The notes below the pieces were generated by a model. It was not told the DNA's origin and made no database searches. It saw nothing but the letters and a program-made list of their open reading frames with translations. From Hyphomicrobium_A sp963759735 (lineage in GTDB: Bacteria > Pseudomonadota > Alphaproteobacteria > Rhizobiales > Hyphomicrobiaceae), in NCBI GenBank assembly GCA_963759735.1, contig CAVXAF010000003.1, forward strand, positions 1-64,000: a stretch of 64,000 bases of DNA, given 5' to 3'. Below, in pieces: positions 56,819 to 64,000 of the stretch (position 1 is its first letter; every line of letters begins with the position of its first letter). The translations under genes were made by a program, and so were the position numbers.

Positions 56819-58306
56819 TTAAGCGGAGTTCTTGTCGAGCCCGGTGATGCGATCGAGCAGCCGCGCCTTGCGCGTGCGCTTGACCTCGCTTCCGGGCACC
56901 GATGCGCCCTGGGCGGCATCGCCAACGGGCGCGTGCTCGATGGGAGATTCCGATGGCAGTGCCGCCGCATCCAGAGCCTTGAGGAAGCCGCCGACACGGC
57001 GCGGCTCGGCGCCAGCTCCGTCAGCCGCCGCGCCTTCCGTTTCACTGCCGCCGCCCGGACGGACCAGACGCGCAACGCGCGGATCGTTGATGCGCTCTGC
57101 CAGCGGCCGCTTGACCGCCTCGGCCGCGGGCGCCGCCGAACGACGCGCCGGGCCTGAAGCAGGCACGGTGCCCGAACCCAGGCGCCGCATCTCTTCCATG
57201 AAGTAGGCCGCCTGCCGCGCCAGCTTCTCGTTGCCAGCGGCGAGTTCGGCGCGCAGCGCCTGGATAGTGCCCGATTGCTCGTCGGTGAGCGCCTTCAGCG
57301 CGGAAAGCCGCGCTTTCATGGCGATTTTGCTTTCCTTGACGCCACGGTCGTCGTGGTCAGCCGCTTCATAGGTGGTCAGCGCCGCCTTGACCCGCGAGAG
57401 TTCGGCGGCCTGGTCCTGGTTCACCGACTTGAGGCGGCGAATCTCGGCCTGCGTCTGCGGATCGGATCCATCGGGTTTGTCGAACGACATCAGAGGCGGC
57501 GGCGATTCACCTCCCGCAGTTCCCCTGCCGCGTGCAACGACCTTGGCCGGGCGCATGGCGTCGCCCGAACCGTTGAGGCCTGAAGCATCGCCGGCCTCGG
57601 CGGCAGGTCCGGCGCGTGCGACCAGCGATTGCAGACGGGCGATGAGCGCCGTCTGGTCGCGCGTCTTGGCACGCAGCGCCTCGATTTCGGTGCGCAGCGC
57701 GACTTCGCCGTCGTAGCGCGCATCGCCGAAGCCTTCGCGGTTGCGCGAGGCGCGCGTATTCAGCGCCGCCTTGAGGCGATGCACCTCATCAGTTTGCTGG
57801 GCGTTGATCTGCGTCACCTCATCGAGGGCGCGCGCCTGCTTTTCGCTCGACTGCGTCAGCGAGACAATCTCGCGGTCGCGCTGGAACAGAAGCTTGCGCG
57901 CCTCGGCCAGACGGTGTTCCACCTTCGGTAAGCGGTCCATGATGGTCTGCTCGAGCACGCGCCGCGCGTTCTCGTGCTCCTCCAGCGCCGTGCGCTGCTC
58001 AGCGACGCCGCCTTCGAGCTCGCTGATATAAGCGTCCCGGCGGTTCAGTTCGACCATCTGCCGGGCGGACGCTTCGGCGGCCTCTTCGCCCTTGGTCTCG
58101 AGCTTATGAATGCGGATGGCGAACTCGGCGCGCAGCCGGTCTTTGTCGGCGCGGATTTCCGCCTCGGTGAGCGGCATCGAACGCTTCAGCATCTCGGTGG
58201 TGAGGCGGGCGACGCGCCGGCGGTAGAACGGCGAAATGAACAGCGCCAGCAGCGCTGCCGTGAGGAAGCCCAACGCTGCCAGCATGACCATTTCGATCGT
58301 GATCAC
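56819..58306 (-). CDS. membrane-anchored coiled-coil protein
   Basis: A 495-residue protein with one N-terminal transmembrane helix (VMLAALGFLTAALLALFISP) followed by YRRRVARLTTEMLKRSMPLT. Long coiled coils cover about residues 50-230 and 290-370 (VEHRLAEARKLLFQRDREIV; IRRLKSVNQDQAAELSRVKA), separated by a flexible Gly/Pro stretch. The tail is Ala/Pro-rich and ends RKARLLDRITGLDKNSA. No catalytic motif is visible. Such proteins are common in Hyphomicrobiales and may act in envelope or polar organisation; that role is inferred. The cytoplasmic face likely carries the coiled coil. Confidence 0.72.
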   Translation of the reverse strand: MITIEMVMLAALGFLTAALLALFISPFYRRRVARLTTEMLKRSMPLTEAEIRADKDRLRAEFAIRIHKLETKGEEAAEASARQMVELNRRDAYISELEGGVAEQRTALEEHENARRVLEQTIMDRLPKVEHRLAEARKLLFQRDREIVSLTQSSEKQARALDEVTQINAQQTDEVHRLKAALNTRASRNREGFGDARYDGEVALRTEIEALRAKTRDQTALIARLQSLVARAGPAAEAGDASGLNGSGDAMRPAKVVARGRGTAGGESPPPLMSFDKPDGSDPQTQAEIRRLKSVNQDQAAELSRVKAALTTYEAADHDDRGVKESKIAMKARLSALKALTDEQSGTIQALRAELAAGNEKLARQAAYFMEEMRRLGSGTVPASGPARRSAAPAAEAVKRPLAERINDPRVARLVRPGGGSETEGAAADGAGAEPRRVGGFLKALDAAALPSESPIEHAPVGDAAQGASVPGSEVKRTRKARLLDRITGLDKNSA

Positions 58307-58464
58307 GCCAGCGTCCTCGGTTGCGCAAAGCTATCCAACGCGCACTCCCTGCCGCAGACCCAGTTCCGCGTCCGGGGGCAGATTATCCGACCTGAAAGTT
58401 GCCTGCGCAATGTCTCATCCCGCGCGTCTGCACCCGGGGCTTCCGCGTGAAGCCGCGCCGCGAC

Positions 58465-59337
58465 TCAAAACGGATTCCACGTCGGCGAGCGGGTATACTT
58501 CAAATATCCAACGTTCGCACCTAGTCGCAGGCCTATCCCCGACCGTATGGGGGCCAGGGTGACATTGCCGTGCGCCTGATACTGGATTCCCACGCCGCCG
58601 ACGAGGTAGGCCGAGCCCTGGACGCCCGCGTAACGCTCATAGATCTGCGAGGGATCGCGCAGATTGTAAACCAGCACCATGGTCTTGGAGCCCTCGCCGC
58701 CAAAATCGTAGCCAATCGACGGGCCCTGCCAATAAACCCGGTGGGTACCGGCGTCCTTGGTATAAAGCGTGCCCTCGCCGTAGCGCAGCCCCGCCACGAA
58801 GGCCCCCCCGGCGTCGGTGCCGAGAATATAGCCATTGGGGCGTCCGGACTTGCGGAAGGCATATTCGACGACGCTGGCGAGGCCTTTGCTCACCGAGCCG
58901 AAAAAGCGCCCGCCCGCATCGACGATCTCGTTCTGCGAGTAACCATCGCCGGGCGGGGGGCCACCTTCGCGCGGGCCGTCGTAGGGCTCGCCCGGGGCAT
59001 GATAGGGCTCGCCGTAGCCTGGGGCCGCGCCTTCTTCCGGCGGGGCCGCGGCGGCGCGGTTTTCGTCATAGCGGCGGTAGTTGTCGCCCTCGCTGTAGGC
59101 GCCGTCGGGGCGATAGGGAGGGGCCGCGGCACCGTTATCGGCGGGCGGGACATAAGCATCGTTGGACGGGGCCGGGTTGGCCGGCGGCACGTAGGCGTCG
59201 TTGCCGGTGCGTCCGCCCGAATAGGGGCCGTAGTTGTCCTGCGCCAGCGCTGGAGCCGCCACCAACGCGGTCGCAGCGAAGACGGCAAGGGCCGCAGAAA
59301 TGGGTGAGAAGCGAGGTCCGAGGCAATGCAGCGCCAT
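58465..59337 (-). CDS. eipA: EipA-family (DUF1134) envelope protein
   Basis: A 290-residue exported protein. The signal peptide spans PISAALAVFAATALVAAPAL. A low-complexity Pro/Gly/Tyr linker includes repeats of the type NDAYVPPA (about residues 40-130). The DUF1134 domain runs from about 140 to the end: NEIVDAGGRFFGSVSKGLAS, VVEYAFRKSGRPNGYILGTD, GTHRVYWQGPSIGYDFGGEG and MVLVYNLRDP. This is the family of Brucella EipA, a periplasmic beta-barrel protein needed for envelope integrity. ATG 59337 opens before the signal; the frame extends to 59424. Confidence 0.9.
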   Translation of the reverse strand: MALHCLGPRFSPISAALAVFAATALVAAPALAQDNYGPYSGGRTGNDAYVPPANPAPSNDAYVPPADNGAAAPPYRPDGAYSEGDNYRRYDENRAAAAPPEEGAAPGYGEPYHAPGEPYDGPREGGPPPGDGYSQNEIVDAGGRFFGSVSKGLASVVEYAFRKSGRPNGYILGTDAGGAFVAGLRYGEGTLYTKDAGTHRVYWQGPSIGYDFGGEGSKTMVLVYNLRDPSQIYERYAGVQGSAYLVGGVGIQYQAHGNVTLAPIRSGIGLRLGANVGYLKYTRSPTWNPF

Positions 59338-59466
59338 GGTTGATCCATCGATTGCGCCTGGGGCCATGCGGGTCGCCCGCACGTGCCTCCACGTGCAAAA
59401 TCCTTCGACGCAAAGTGTCGCCAAAGTGTGACCGGGCTGCGACCCCGTGTGATGTTATTGCGGCAC

Positions 59467-60300
59467 TTAACGCGCGGCCGCGGCACCCAGCAAAGGCTCG
59501 CGCGCCCAGGCGATGAAATGAGGATTGGCGTATCCGCCTTCCTTCTTGCCGTAGACCAGGGGTTGCCCGTCGAGCGTCGTCACGCAGCCGCCCGCGGCGT
59601 TGAGAATGGCCTGCCCAGCCGCCGTGTCCCACTCGCTCGTCTGACCGAGCCGCGCATACAGGTCCGCCTCCCCGCGCGCGATGAGGCAGAACTTCAGCGA
59701 CGAACTCGCCTTGCGCTTTTCGGTGATGGGCAGTTGCTGCAGGAACTCGTCGGTGCTCTGCGCAGCGTGTGAGCGACTGGCGAAGGCGATGAGCGCCTGG
59801 CGATTGGGCTCGCGCGTGGCGAGCCGGGTGAGCTTGGCCGACGCCAGGGTGGCGCCCTCGTCGTTCGGCGAGATGTTCGCCTCGACCGCCTCACCGCGTC
59901 CAACCGTTACAAAAAGCTGATCCAGCGCCGGCGCGTATATGATGCCGAAAACAGGCTGGCGCTCGACGATGAGGCCGATGTTTACGGTGAACTCGGGGCT
60001 GCCCTTGATGAAGGCGCGCGTGCCATCAAGCGGGTCGACGAGAAAGAATGCATCCTCGATGGCCGGCACTCGGCCACCCGCGACCGCTTCCTCGGCGATG
60101 ACCGGAACACCCGGCGCCGTCTTATGCAGCGCCTCGGTCAGCACCTCCTCCGCCTCGTGGTCGGCGATAGTGACCGGCGTGGTGTCCGCTTTCGTCTCCA
60201 CCGCGACGCCGGAGCGGAAGTGCCGCATCTCGATTCGTCCGGCATCAAGCACCGCCGGCAGCAACGCCTCGACCAGGCCGCGGTAATCCTCTAGCTTCAT
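59467..60300 (-). CDS. cysQ: 3'(2'),5'-bisphosphate nucleotidase CysQ
   Basis: A 277-residue inositol monophosphatase-superfamily enzyme converting 3'-phosphoadenosine 5'-phosphate to AMP, clearing the by-product of sulfate assimilation. The metal-binding motifs are intact: VPVIAEEAVAGG (E-E), FFLVDPLDGTRAFIKGSPEF (DPLDGT) and SEWDTAAGQAILNAAGGCVT (WDTAAG). ATG 60300 (MKLEDYRGLVEALLPAVLDA) is the family start; the frame continues upstream to 60396. It stands alone, divergent from chpT. Confidence 0.94.
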   Translation of the reverse strand: MKLEDYRGLVEALLPAVLDAGRIEMRHFRSGVAVETKADTTPVTIADHEAEEVLTEALHKTAPGVPVIAEEAVAGGRVPAIEDAFFLVDPLDGTRAFIKGSPEFTVNIGLIVERQPVFGIIYAPALDQLFVTVGRGEAVEANISPNDEGATLASAKLTRLATREPNRQALIAFASRSHAAQSTDEFLQQLPITEKRKASSSLKFCLIARGEADLYARLGQTSEWDTAAGQAILNAAGGCVTTLDGQPLVYGKKEGGYANPHFIAWAREPLLGAAAAR

Positions 60301-60551
60301 GTGCTGCTCGTACCCTGATTCGCGTGCCTTGATTTGCGTGCCCGGCACGGGCGGCTCGGTTCGCCGAGCATGCTCCGCACCGGCGAAGCAAGGCATCGAG
60401 CGGACCTTTGCATGGAAGTTGCGGCGCGTGTATCAGAAGGCAAGAACTCTCCGCAAGCGGTCCTTGTTCGCCCTCAACGGGCACCCGGCTTCGGCCGGGA
60501 CCTCGTAGCCGCTCCGTCGACCGGATCTAGCGACATCATAAGGGGGCATCG

Positions 60552-61193
60552 ATGGGCCAACGCGCCAATCCGACCGATCTTGAACTGGCCGCACTGATAT
60601 CCAGCAAGATCTGCCATGACGTGATCGGCCCGGTCGGCGCCATCTACAATGGCCTTGAAATCCTCGATGAGGACGACGACCAGGAAGCGAAGAATTACGC
60701 CCTCGACGTGATCCGCAACGTCACCGAGCAGGCTTCGGCGCGCCTGCAGTTTTGCCGTTTCGCCTTTGGCGCTGCTGGCTCCGCCGGCTCCATGATCGAT
60801 CTGACCACCGCCGAGCAGATCTCTCGCGGCTTTATCGGTAAGGGAAAACACAATCTCATCTGGCGCGCAGCCGCGGGCTACATGCCGAAAGACAAAGCCA
60901 AGCTGTTGCTAAATCTCGTGGCGAGCGCCATCACCGCTTTGCCACGCGGCGGCGATATCGACGTGCAGATGGCCGGCACCATGGAGAACCCGAGCTTCCT
61001 GGTGCGCTGCCGCGGCACCAACGCCCGCGCTCCGCTGCATCTTGCCGAGTTTATCGCCGGCGAGCACGCGCCCCCGCTCGATGCCATGACGATTCAGGCC
61101 TACTACACTTGGCGCTTGGCAACGTTGGCGGCGATGCGACTTTCCGTGCTGCAGGACGGCACCGACATCCTCCTGTCCGCCAAGCCCGCCTGA
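60552..61193 (+). CDS. chpT: histidine phosphotransferase ChpT
   Basis: A 213-residue ChpT, which relays phosphate from the hybrid kinase CckA to the cell-cycle regulator CtrA and to CpdR. The phospho-accepting histidine is at residue 22 in SSKICHDVIGPVGAIYNGLE, in the antiparallel helical hairpin; the degenerate ATPase-like C-terminal domain follows (KAKLLLNLVASAITALPRGG). A ribosome-binding site AAGGGGGC lies before ATG 60552. The partner genes cckA and ctrA are not in the window. ChpT is restricted to alphaproteobacteria. Confidence 0.94.
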   Translation: MGQRANPTDLELAALISSKICHDVIGPVGAIYNGLEILDEDDDQEAKNYALDVIRNVTEQASARLQFCRFAFGAAGSAGSMIDLTTAEQISRGFIGKGKHNLIWRAAAGYMPKDKAKLLLNLVASAITALPRGGDIDVQMAGTMENPSFLVRCRGTNARAPLHLAEFIAGEHAPPLDAMTIQAYYTWRLATLAAMRLSVLQDGTDILLSAKPA

Positions 61194-61368
61194 GCGAGGC
61201 CGTCCCGCCGCGCTCTCTCCAGTGAAGACGAACGCCTCCTCAGACGACGTCCTCGGGCTTGTCCCGAGGACTGTGCAGCGCGTTCGCGGCGCATTCTGAC
61301 GCTCACGGTGGCGCCGTGGCGCCCGTCGCCGCCTCGCACACCATTTTTTCATGAAGGCCACAAACGAA

Positions 61369-61396
61369 AACGCCCGCATCTCGCGATGCGGGCGTT
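61369..61396. terminator. bidirectional hairpin terminator between chpT and the convergent secreted-protein gene
   Basis: AACGCCCGCATC and GATGCGGGCGTT form a perfect 12-bp stem with loop TCGC. It is flanked by GAAA on the left and by TCTATAATTTT on the right, so it can act in both directions. It lies 25 bp beyond the stop of the minus-strand gene at 61422. Confidence 0.82.
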
Positions 61397-61421
61397 CTAT
61401 AATTTTCGGCGTAAGCGTCGC

Positions 61422-62312
61422 TTATTCGGCGTGCGTTGCTGCTTGGCCGAGCGGCGGCACGGTGGCCGTCGCAGTGGTGCTCCTGCTCGCCGCGCTGGCG
61501 GCGACGGCGGCGGCCGCCGCTTCCTTGGCGGCGCTCGCTGCAGTCTCGGCGGCCACGGCGGCGCGCTCGGCAGCAGCGGCTGCGGTCGCGGCAGCCTGGG
61601 CGGCTGCAGCGCGATCGGTATGGTTGGGAGCGGCGTGCGATGACGCAGACGGCGCAGTCGCCAGGCCGGCGCCGGCCTGCAACGCTCCGGTCTCGACCGC
61701 TGCACCGTTCGTCGTCAGCGGCACCGGCGGTCCGTCGGCGGGAGCGGCTGTTTCGACGGCCGGCGTGGCCGCCGGCATCTCGGCCGGTGCGGTCACCTGC
61801 TCGACCGGCGCAGCGCTCTCGCTGGCGGCCGTTTCAGTCGCCGGCGCTGCTTCGGTTACCGGCGCGGCCGCGGTTGCGGCCTGCTGCGGTGCAATCCCCA
61901 GCGCTTCGGCCTTGCGGACGGGCGCCGGTGGTGCATCGCCGGTGGCTTCTTCGGCGGCGGCAGGGGTGGACTCGGCGCTCTGAGCCCCGGTCTTGTTATT
62001 CGGCTTTACGCCGTCGCCCCAGCAGACGCTGGCTGAAGCAGTGCAGGTGTGCTCGTCGAACAGAATGACGTCGAGGAAGAGTTCGCAGCTGACGCTCTTC
62101 TTGCCAGTCTGGTAGGCGGTGACGCCGTTTTTCGCCGCCCACTCGGCAATGTGCTTGTCGAGCAGGTTCTTGGCGTCGTTGGTCGGGCCGTCCTTGCCGT
62201 AATCGTTGACAGTGAACCCGAACTTTTTGCACGCGGCCTCTGCCGGCATCGATACTGCCGCGAAGGCTGCTACGAGCACCGAGGCTAAAGCGAGCGTTGG
62301 CTTGCCGCGCAT
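61422..62312 (-). CDS. secreted protein with cysteine domain and Ala-rich tail
   Basis: A 296-residue exported protein: signal MRGKPTLALASVLVAAFAAV ending PAEA, then a small domain of about 85 residues (ACKKFGFTVNDYGKDGPTND, AKNLLDKHIAEWAAKNGVTA, SCELFLDVILFDEHTCTASA, VCWGDG) and about 190 residues of Ala/Pro/Thr/Glu-rich low-complexity sequence ending in an Ala-rich helix. The small domain shares the layout C ... (D/N)AK-helix-W ... C ... C ... VC with the secreted proteins at 55823 and 63045. The stop at 61422 lies 25 bp from the terminator. Function unknown; the tail could associate with the cell wall or outer membrane. Confidence 0.65.
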   Translation of the reverse strand: MRGKPTLALASVLVAAFAAVSMPAEAACKKFGFTVNDYGKDGPTNDAKNLLDKHIAEWAAKNGVTAYQTGKKSVSCELFLDVILFDEHTCTASASVCWGDGVKPNNKTGAQSAESTPAAAEEATGDAPPAPVRKAEALGIAPQQAATAAAPVTEAAPATETAASESAAPVEQVTAPAEMPAATPAVETAAPADGPPVPLTTNGAAVETGALQAGAGLATAPSASSHAAPNHTDRAAAAQAAATAAAAAERAAVAAETAASAAKEAAAAAVAASAASRSTTATATVPPLGQAATHAE

Positions 62313-62445
62313 TTCAAAATCCCCCGTCGGTTCGGACTAATGTCCGATTCCAAAGCCTTATAGCTGGGCGGTTCATCCCTGCCTAGACTTCGCGCCCGCA
62401 AACCTGTGCAGGACAAATGCAGCGCAACCGCGGCATTTGTCGTCC

Positions 62446-62778
62446 TCAGTTCATGTACGGTGAATCGCCACCATTGGGACCGATACCCGAATCAAAAAAG
62501 AAGCCACTGTCGAACGGGCCGCCCGGCGACTGCTTGTTGATCTGCGGATCGATGTAGCCGCCGTAGAGCTGGAAGTAGCGGGCGATCTCCTCGGGGGAAG
62601 AGCCCTGCTCGACGGTACCCTGGCGGTTACGGTAGCCGCGCTTCGCCGTCTTCTTTTTCTGAGTGTATTCACCGGCATACGCGCCGGGGGCGAGATAGTC
62701 GCCAGCCCCGCCCAGGGTGGCAAGCATCAGAATGCCGGCGGCCACGACGCCGCCCATGCAGATGCGAATAAGGCTCAT
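62446..62778 (-). CDS. small exported hypothetical protein
   Basis: A 110-residue protein with an N-terminal hydrophobic segment (IRICMGGVVAAGILMLATLG) as signal or anchor, then YTQKKKTAKRGYRNRQGTVE, EEIARYFQLYGGYIDPQINK and a Gly-rich end (GGPFDSGFFFDSGIGPNGGD). ATG 62778 opens just before the hydrophobic part. I recognise no named family. It may be a membrane-tethered periplasmic protein; the motif ARYFQLYGGYIDPQ seems a distinct globular block. Confidence 0.6.
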   Translation of the reverse strand: MSLIRICMGGVVAAGILMLATLGGAGDYLAPGAYAGEYTQKKKTAKRGYRNRQGTVEQGSSPEEIARYFQLYGGYIDPQINKQSPGGPFDSGFFFDSGIGPNGGDSPYMN

Positions 62779-63044
62779 GATCCAGTCCTTGGTTGCTCTA
62801 ACCACCCCATATAGGTGGCGAGGATAACGGAAAACGCATTGGCGGCGCGCAAATCTCCATCCCGACTGGCTTTTTGCTGGCCCCTGTCACCCAGCGACCA
62901 CGCGCCAACCCGACGGTTGCAGCTCCGGCCCGGCCTTGCGGCCGCGCCGAAGTTTTCCATCATCCGCCCGAGCTACGATGGAATGGTTAACGAGATCAGA
63001 CAAATTGTACTGATCTGGTGCACCACCCCGGAGCTGGGTGGGCT

Positions 63045-63341
63045 TCAGCCCGTCTTGCAGATCGTCGAGGTGCCGACGCAGTTGTAGCCGAGGCCGCCCG
63101 GCTTGCACTTGTAGCCGTTGGAAGTGACGCGATAGCCGGGCGTTGTGCCCGAGGCCATGTAGGCGGCCCATACGCCCCAGTCGAACGACTGCAGGATGGC
63201 TTCCTTCACCTGGAACTTGGCCCCGTCCATAGACCCGGCCGTCCCCGAAGCGGTCTTCTTGAAGCAGGCGGCTTCGGCGCTGCCGGCAAAGCCGGCGCAC
63301 ATGACAACGGCCACGGCGGCCGCACAGGATAACTTGTTCAT
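63045..63341 (-). CDS. small secreted cysteine-containing protein, paralogue-like
   Basis: A 98-residue exported protein: signal MNKLSCAAAVAVVMCAGFAG ending SAEA, mature part ACFKKTASGTAGSMDGAKFQ followed by VKEAILQSFDWGVWAAYMAS and YKCKPGGLGYNCVGTSTICK. The layout is C-x-K ... AKF-helix-W ... KC-(K/S)-x-GG-x-GY-x-C ... CK, the same as the protein at 55823. ATG 63341 is chosen because it opens the signal. Function unknown; the repeated presence of the fold nearby suggests a local family. Confidence 0.7.
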   Translation of the reverse strand: MNKLSCAAAVAVVMCAGFAGSAEAACFKKTASGTAGSMDGAKFQVKEAILQSFDWGVWAAYMASGTTPGYRVTSNGYKCKPGGLGYNCVGTSTICKTG

Positions 63342-63500
63342 CTGTAAGCTCCCGGACTTCACCTGATACTCGACGGTCTGAGATTGCCGCAGACGTGCGC
63401 TGTTGCCCATCGCAGACATGCAGGGGGCAAAAAAAGCTAGGGGATCGTTGCCGTCTGGTGACGCCCGTGAGGCACGACTTCGGGGTCGGACGATCCGAAT

Positions 63501-63713
63501 TCAGTAAGATTGCAGATTGACCGCTTTGGGACCCTTGCCGCGCTTATCGGGCTCGGTCTCGAATGAAATACGAGCACCCTCATCGAGATTGCCGATGCCG
63601 GCCCGCTCCACCGCAGTCACGTGCACGAATACGTCCTTGCCGCCGTCGTCGGGCTTTATGAATCCAAAGCCCTTTTGCGAATTATAGAATTTGACGGTAC
63701 CGCTTTGGCGCAT
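63501..63713 (-). CDS. cspA: cold-shock-domain RNA chaperone
   Basis: A 70-residue CspA-family protein: MRQSGTVKFYNSQKGFGFIK carries RNP1 (KGFGFI), and DVFVHVTAVE carries RNP2. It binds single-stranded RNA and DNA and melts secondary structure. The length is normal. ATG 63713 follows AAGGAGAATTCGCT. Whether it is cold-induced cannot be told from the sequence. The long upstream non-coding region would suit a regulated leader. Confidence 0.96.
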   Translation of the reverse strand: MRQSGTVKFYNSQKGFGFIKPDDGGKDVFVHVTAVERAGIGNLDEGARISFETEPDKRGKGPKAVNLQSY

Positions 63714-64000
63714 AGCGAATTCTCCTTACGCGCGCAATCAATGAAAACGGCGCAGACTCAAGCGAGGCCGCACCGGGGGAAAGCTCGGGACACTGTTCGC
63801 AATGCGGAACCAAAATGCGCGTTAGAAATGCCATGCGCGCCACAATCTCAATGCTGCACTCAAGTCTCCGCCGGGTCGAAAGCGCGCCCGAGCCACCGAA
63901 GTATCCGGCAAAACTTTTAGCCCGGCAAGAAGGGTCGGCAAGCACTACTCGACTCACAGCGTATCGCAGCCGAGCTGCTCGAGGCGGAAGCCGGAGCCGG
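63714..64000. other. upstream region of cspA and window edge
   Basis: No complete gene. It should contain the cspA promoter and 5' leader. At the very edge the minus strand reads GSGFRLEQLGCDTL-stop (stop at 63954-63956), which could be the end of a gene lying beyond the window; too short to identify. Confidence 0.35.

Overview
The window looks like chromosomal DNA of a high-GC alphaproteobacterium, most likely order Hyphomicrobiales (Rhizobiales). The clues are ChpT (the CckA-ChpT-CtrA phosphorelay), an EipA/DUF1134 envelope protein, an alphaproteobacterial RpoH next to RluD, GroES/GroEL behind a CIRCE-like operator, a soluble NAD-dependent formate dehydrogenase operon (fdsGBA-fdhD-fdsD) and many small secreted proteins typical of the order. 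Genus and species cannot be named from this sequence alone.

Layout. Positions 1-6.3 kb hold an OpgD-type glucan protein, scraps of an IS1182-like transposase in opposite orientations, an intact GAF-PAS-GGDEF-EAL protein, and remnants of an AI-2E-family permease and an HlyD-family protein. Positions 6.3-9.5 kb carry a multi-PAS hybrid histidine kinase broken by at least eight frameshifts. Positions 10.2-17.2 kb carry a defence-like block: a 5'-truncated, frameshifted restriction nuclease/helicase, a beta-type adenine methyltransferase, and a UvrD-like helicase with a RelE/ParE-like N-terminal domain. A broken tyrosine integrase (17.2-19.2 kb) abuts tRNA-Glu(CTC), so this looks like the end of an integrated island.

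From 19.3 kb on the content is mostly core: DUF6476-like protein, rluD, rpoH, a tandem-repeat secreted protein, cell-wall amidase, moaE-moaD-pgsA, extensin-like protein, dienelactone hydrolase, uvrC, a HAD hydrolase, a degenerate EAL membrane protein, SDR, FUSC, groES-groEL, a LysR regulator with the formate dehydrogenase operon, and a YbaK deacylase. Positions 48.3-55.6 kb hold a minus-strand operon of a membrane metallophosphoesterase and two GMC oxidoreductases. One of these is fused to an alpha/beta hydrolase with a cysteine in the nucleophile position. The right end holds envelope and cell-cycle genes (bactofilin, coiled-coil protein, eipA, cysQ, chpT), small secreted cysteine proteins and cspA.

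Formate oxidation ties several genes together. FdsGBAD oxidises formate to CO2 with NAD+; FdhD sulfurates the molybdenum cofactor; MoaD/MoaE help make that cofactor; the LysR protein probably senses the substrate state.

Caution: frameshifts are frequent in 5.7-19.2 kb and 31.7-35.3 kb although the conserved motifs survive in each reading frame. Several lie in single-base runs (15155-15158, 35279-35280, 39204-39208). Some or many may be sequencing errors rather than real gene death.
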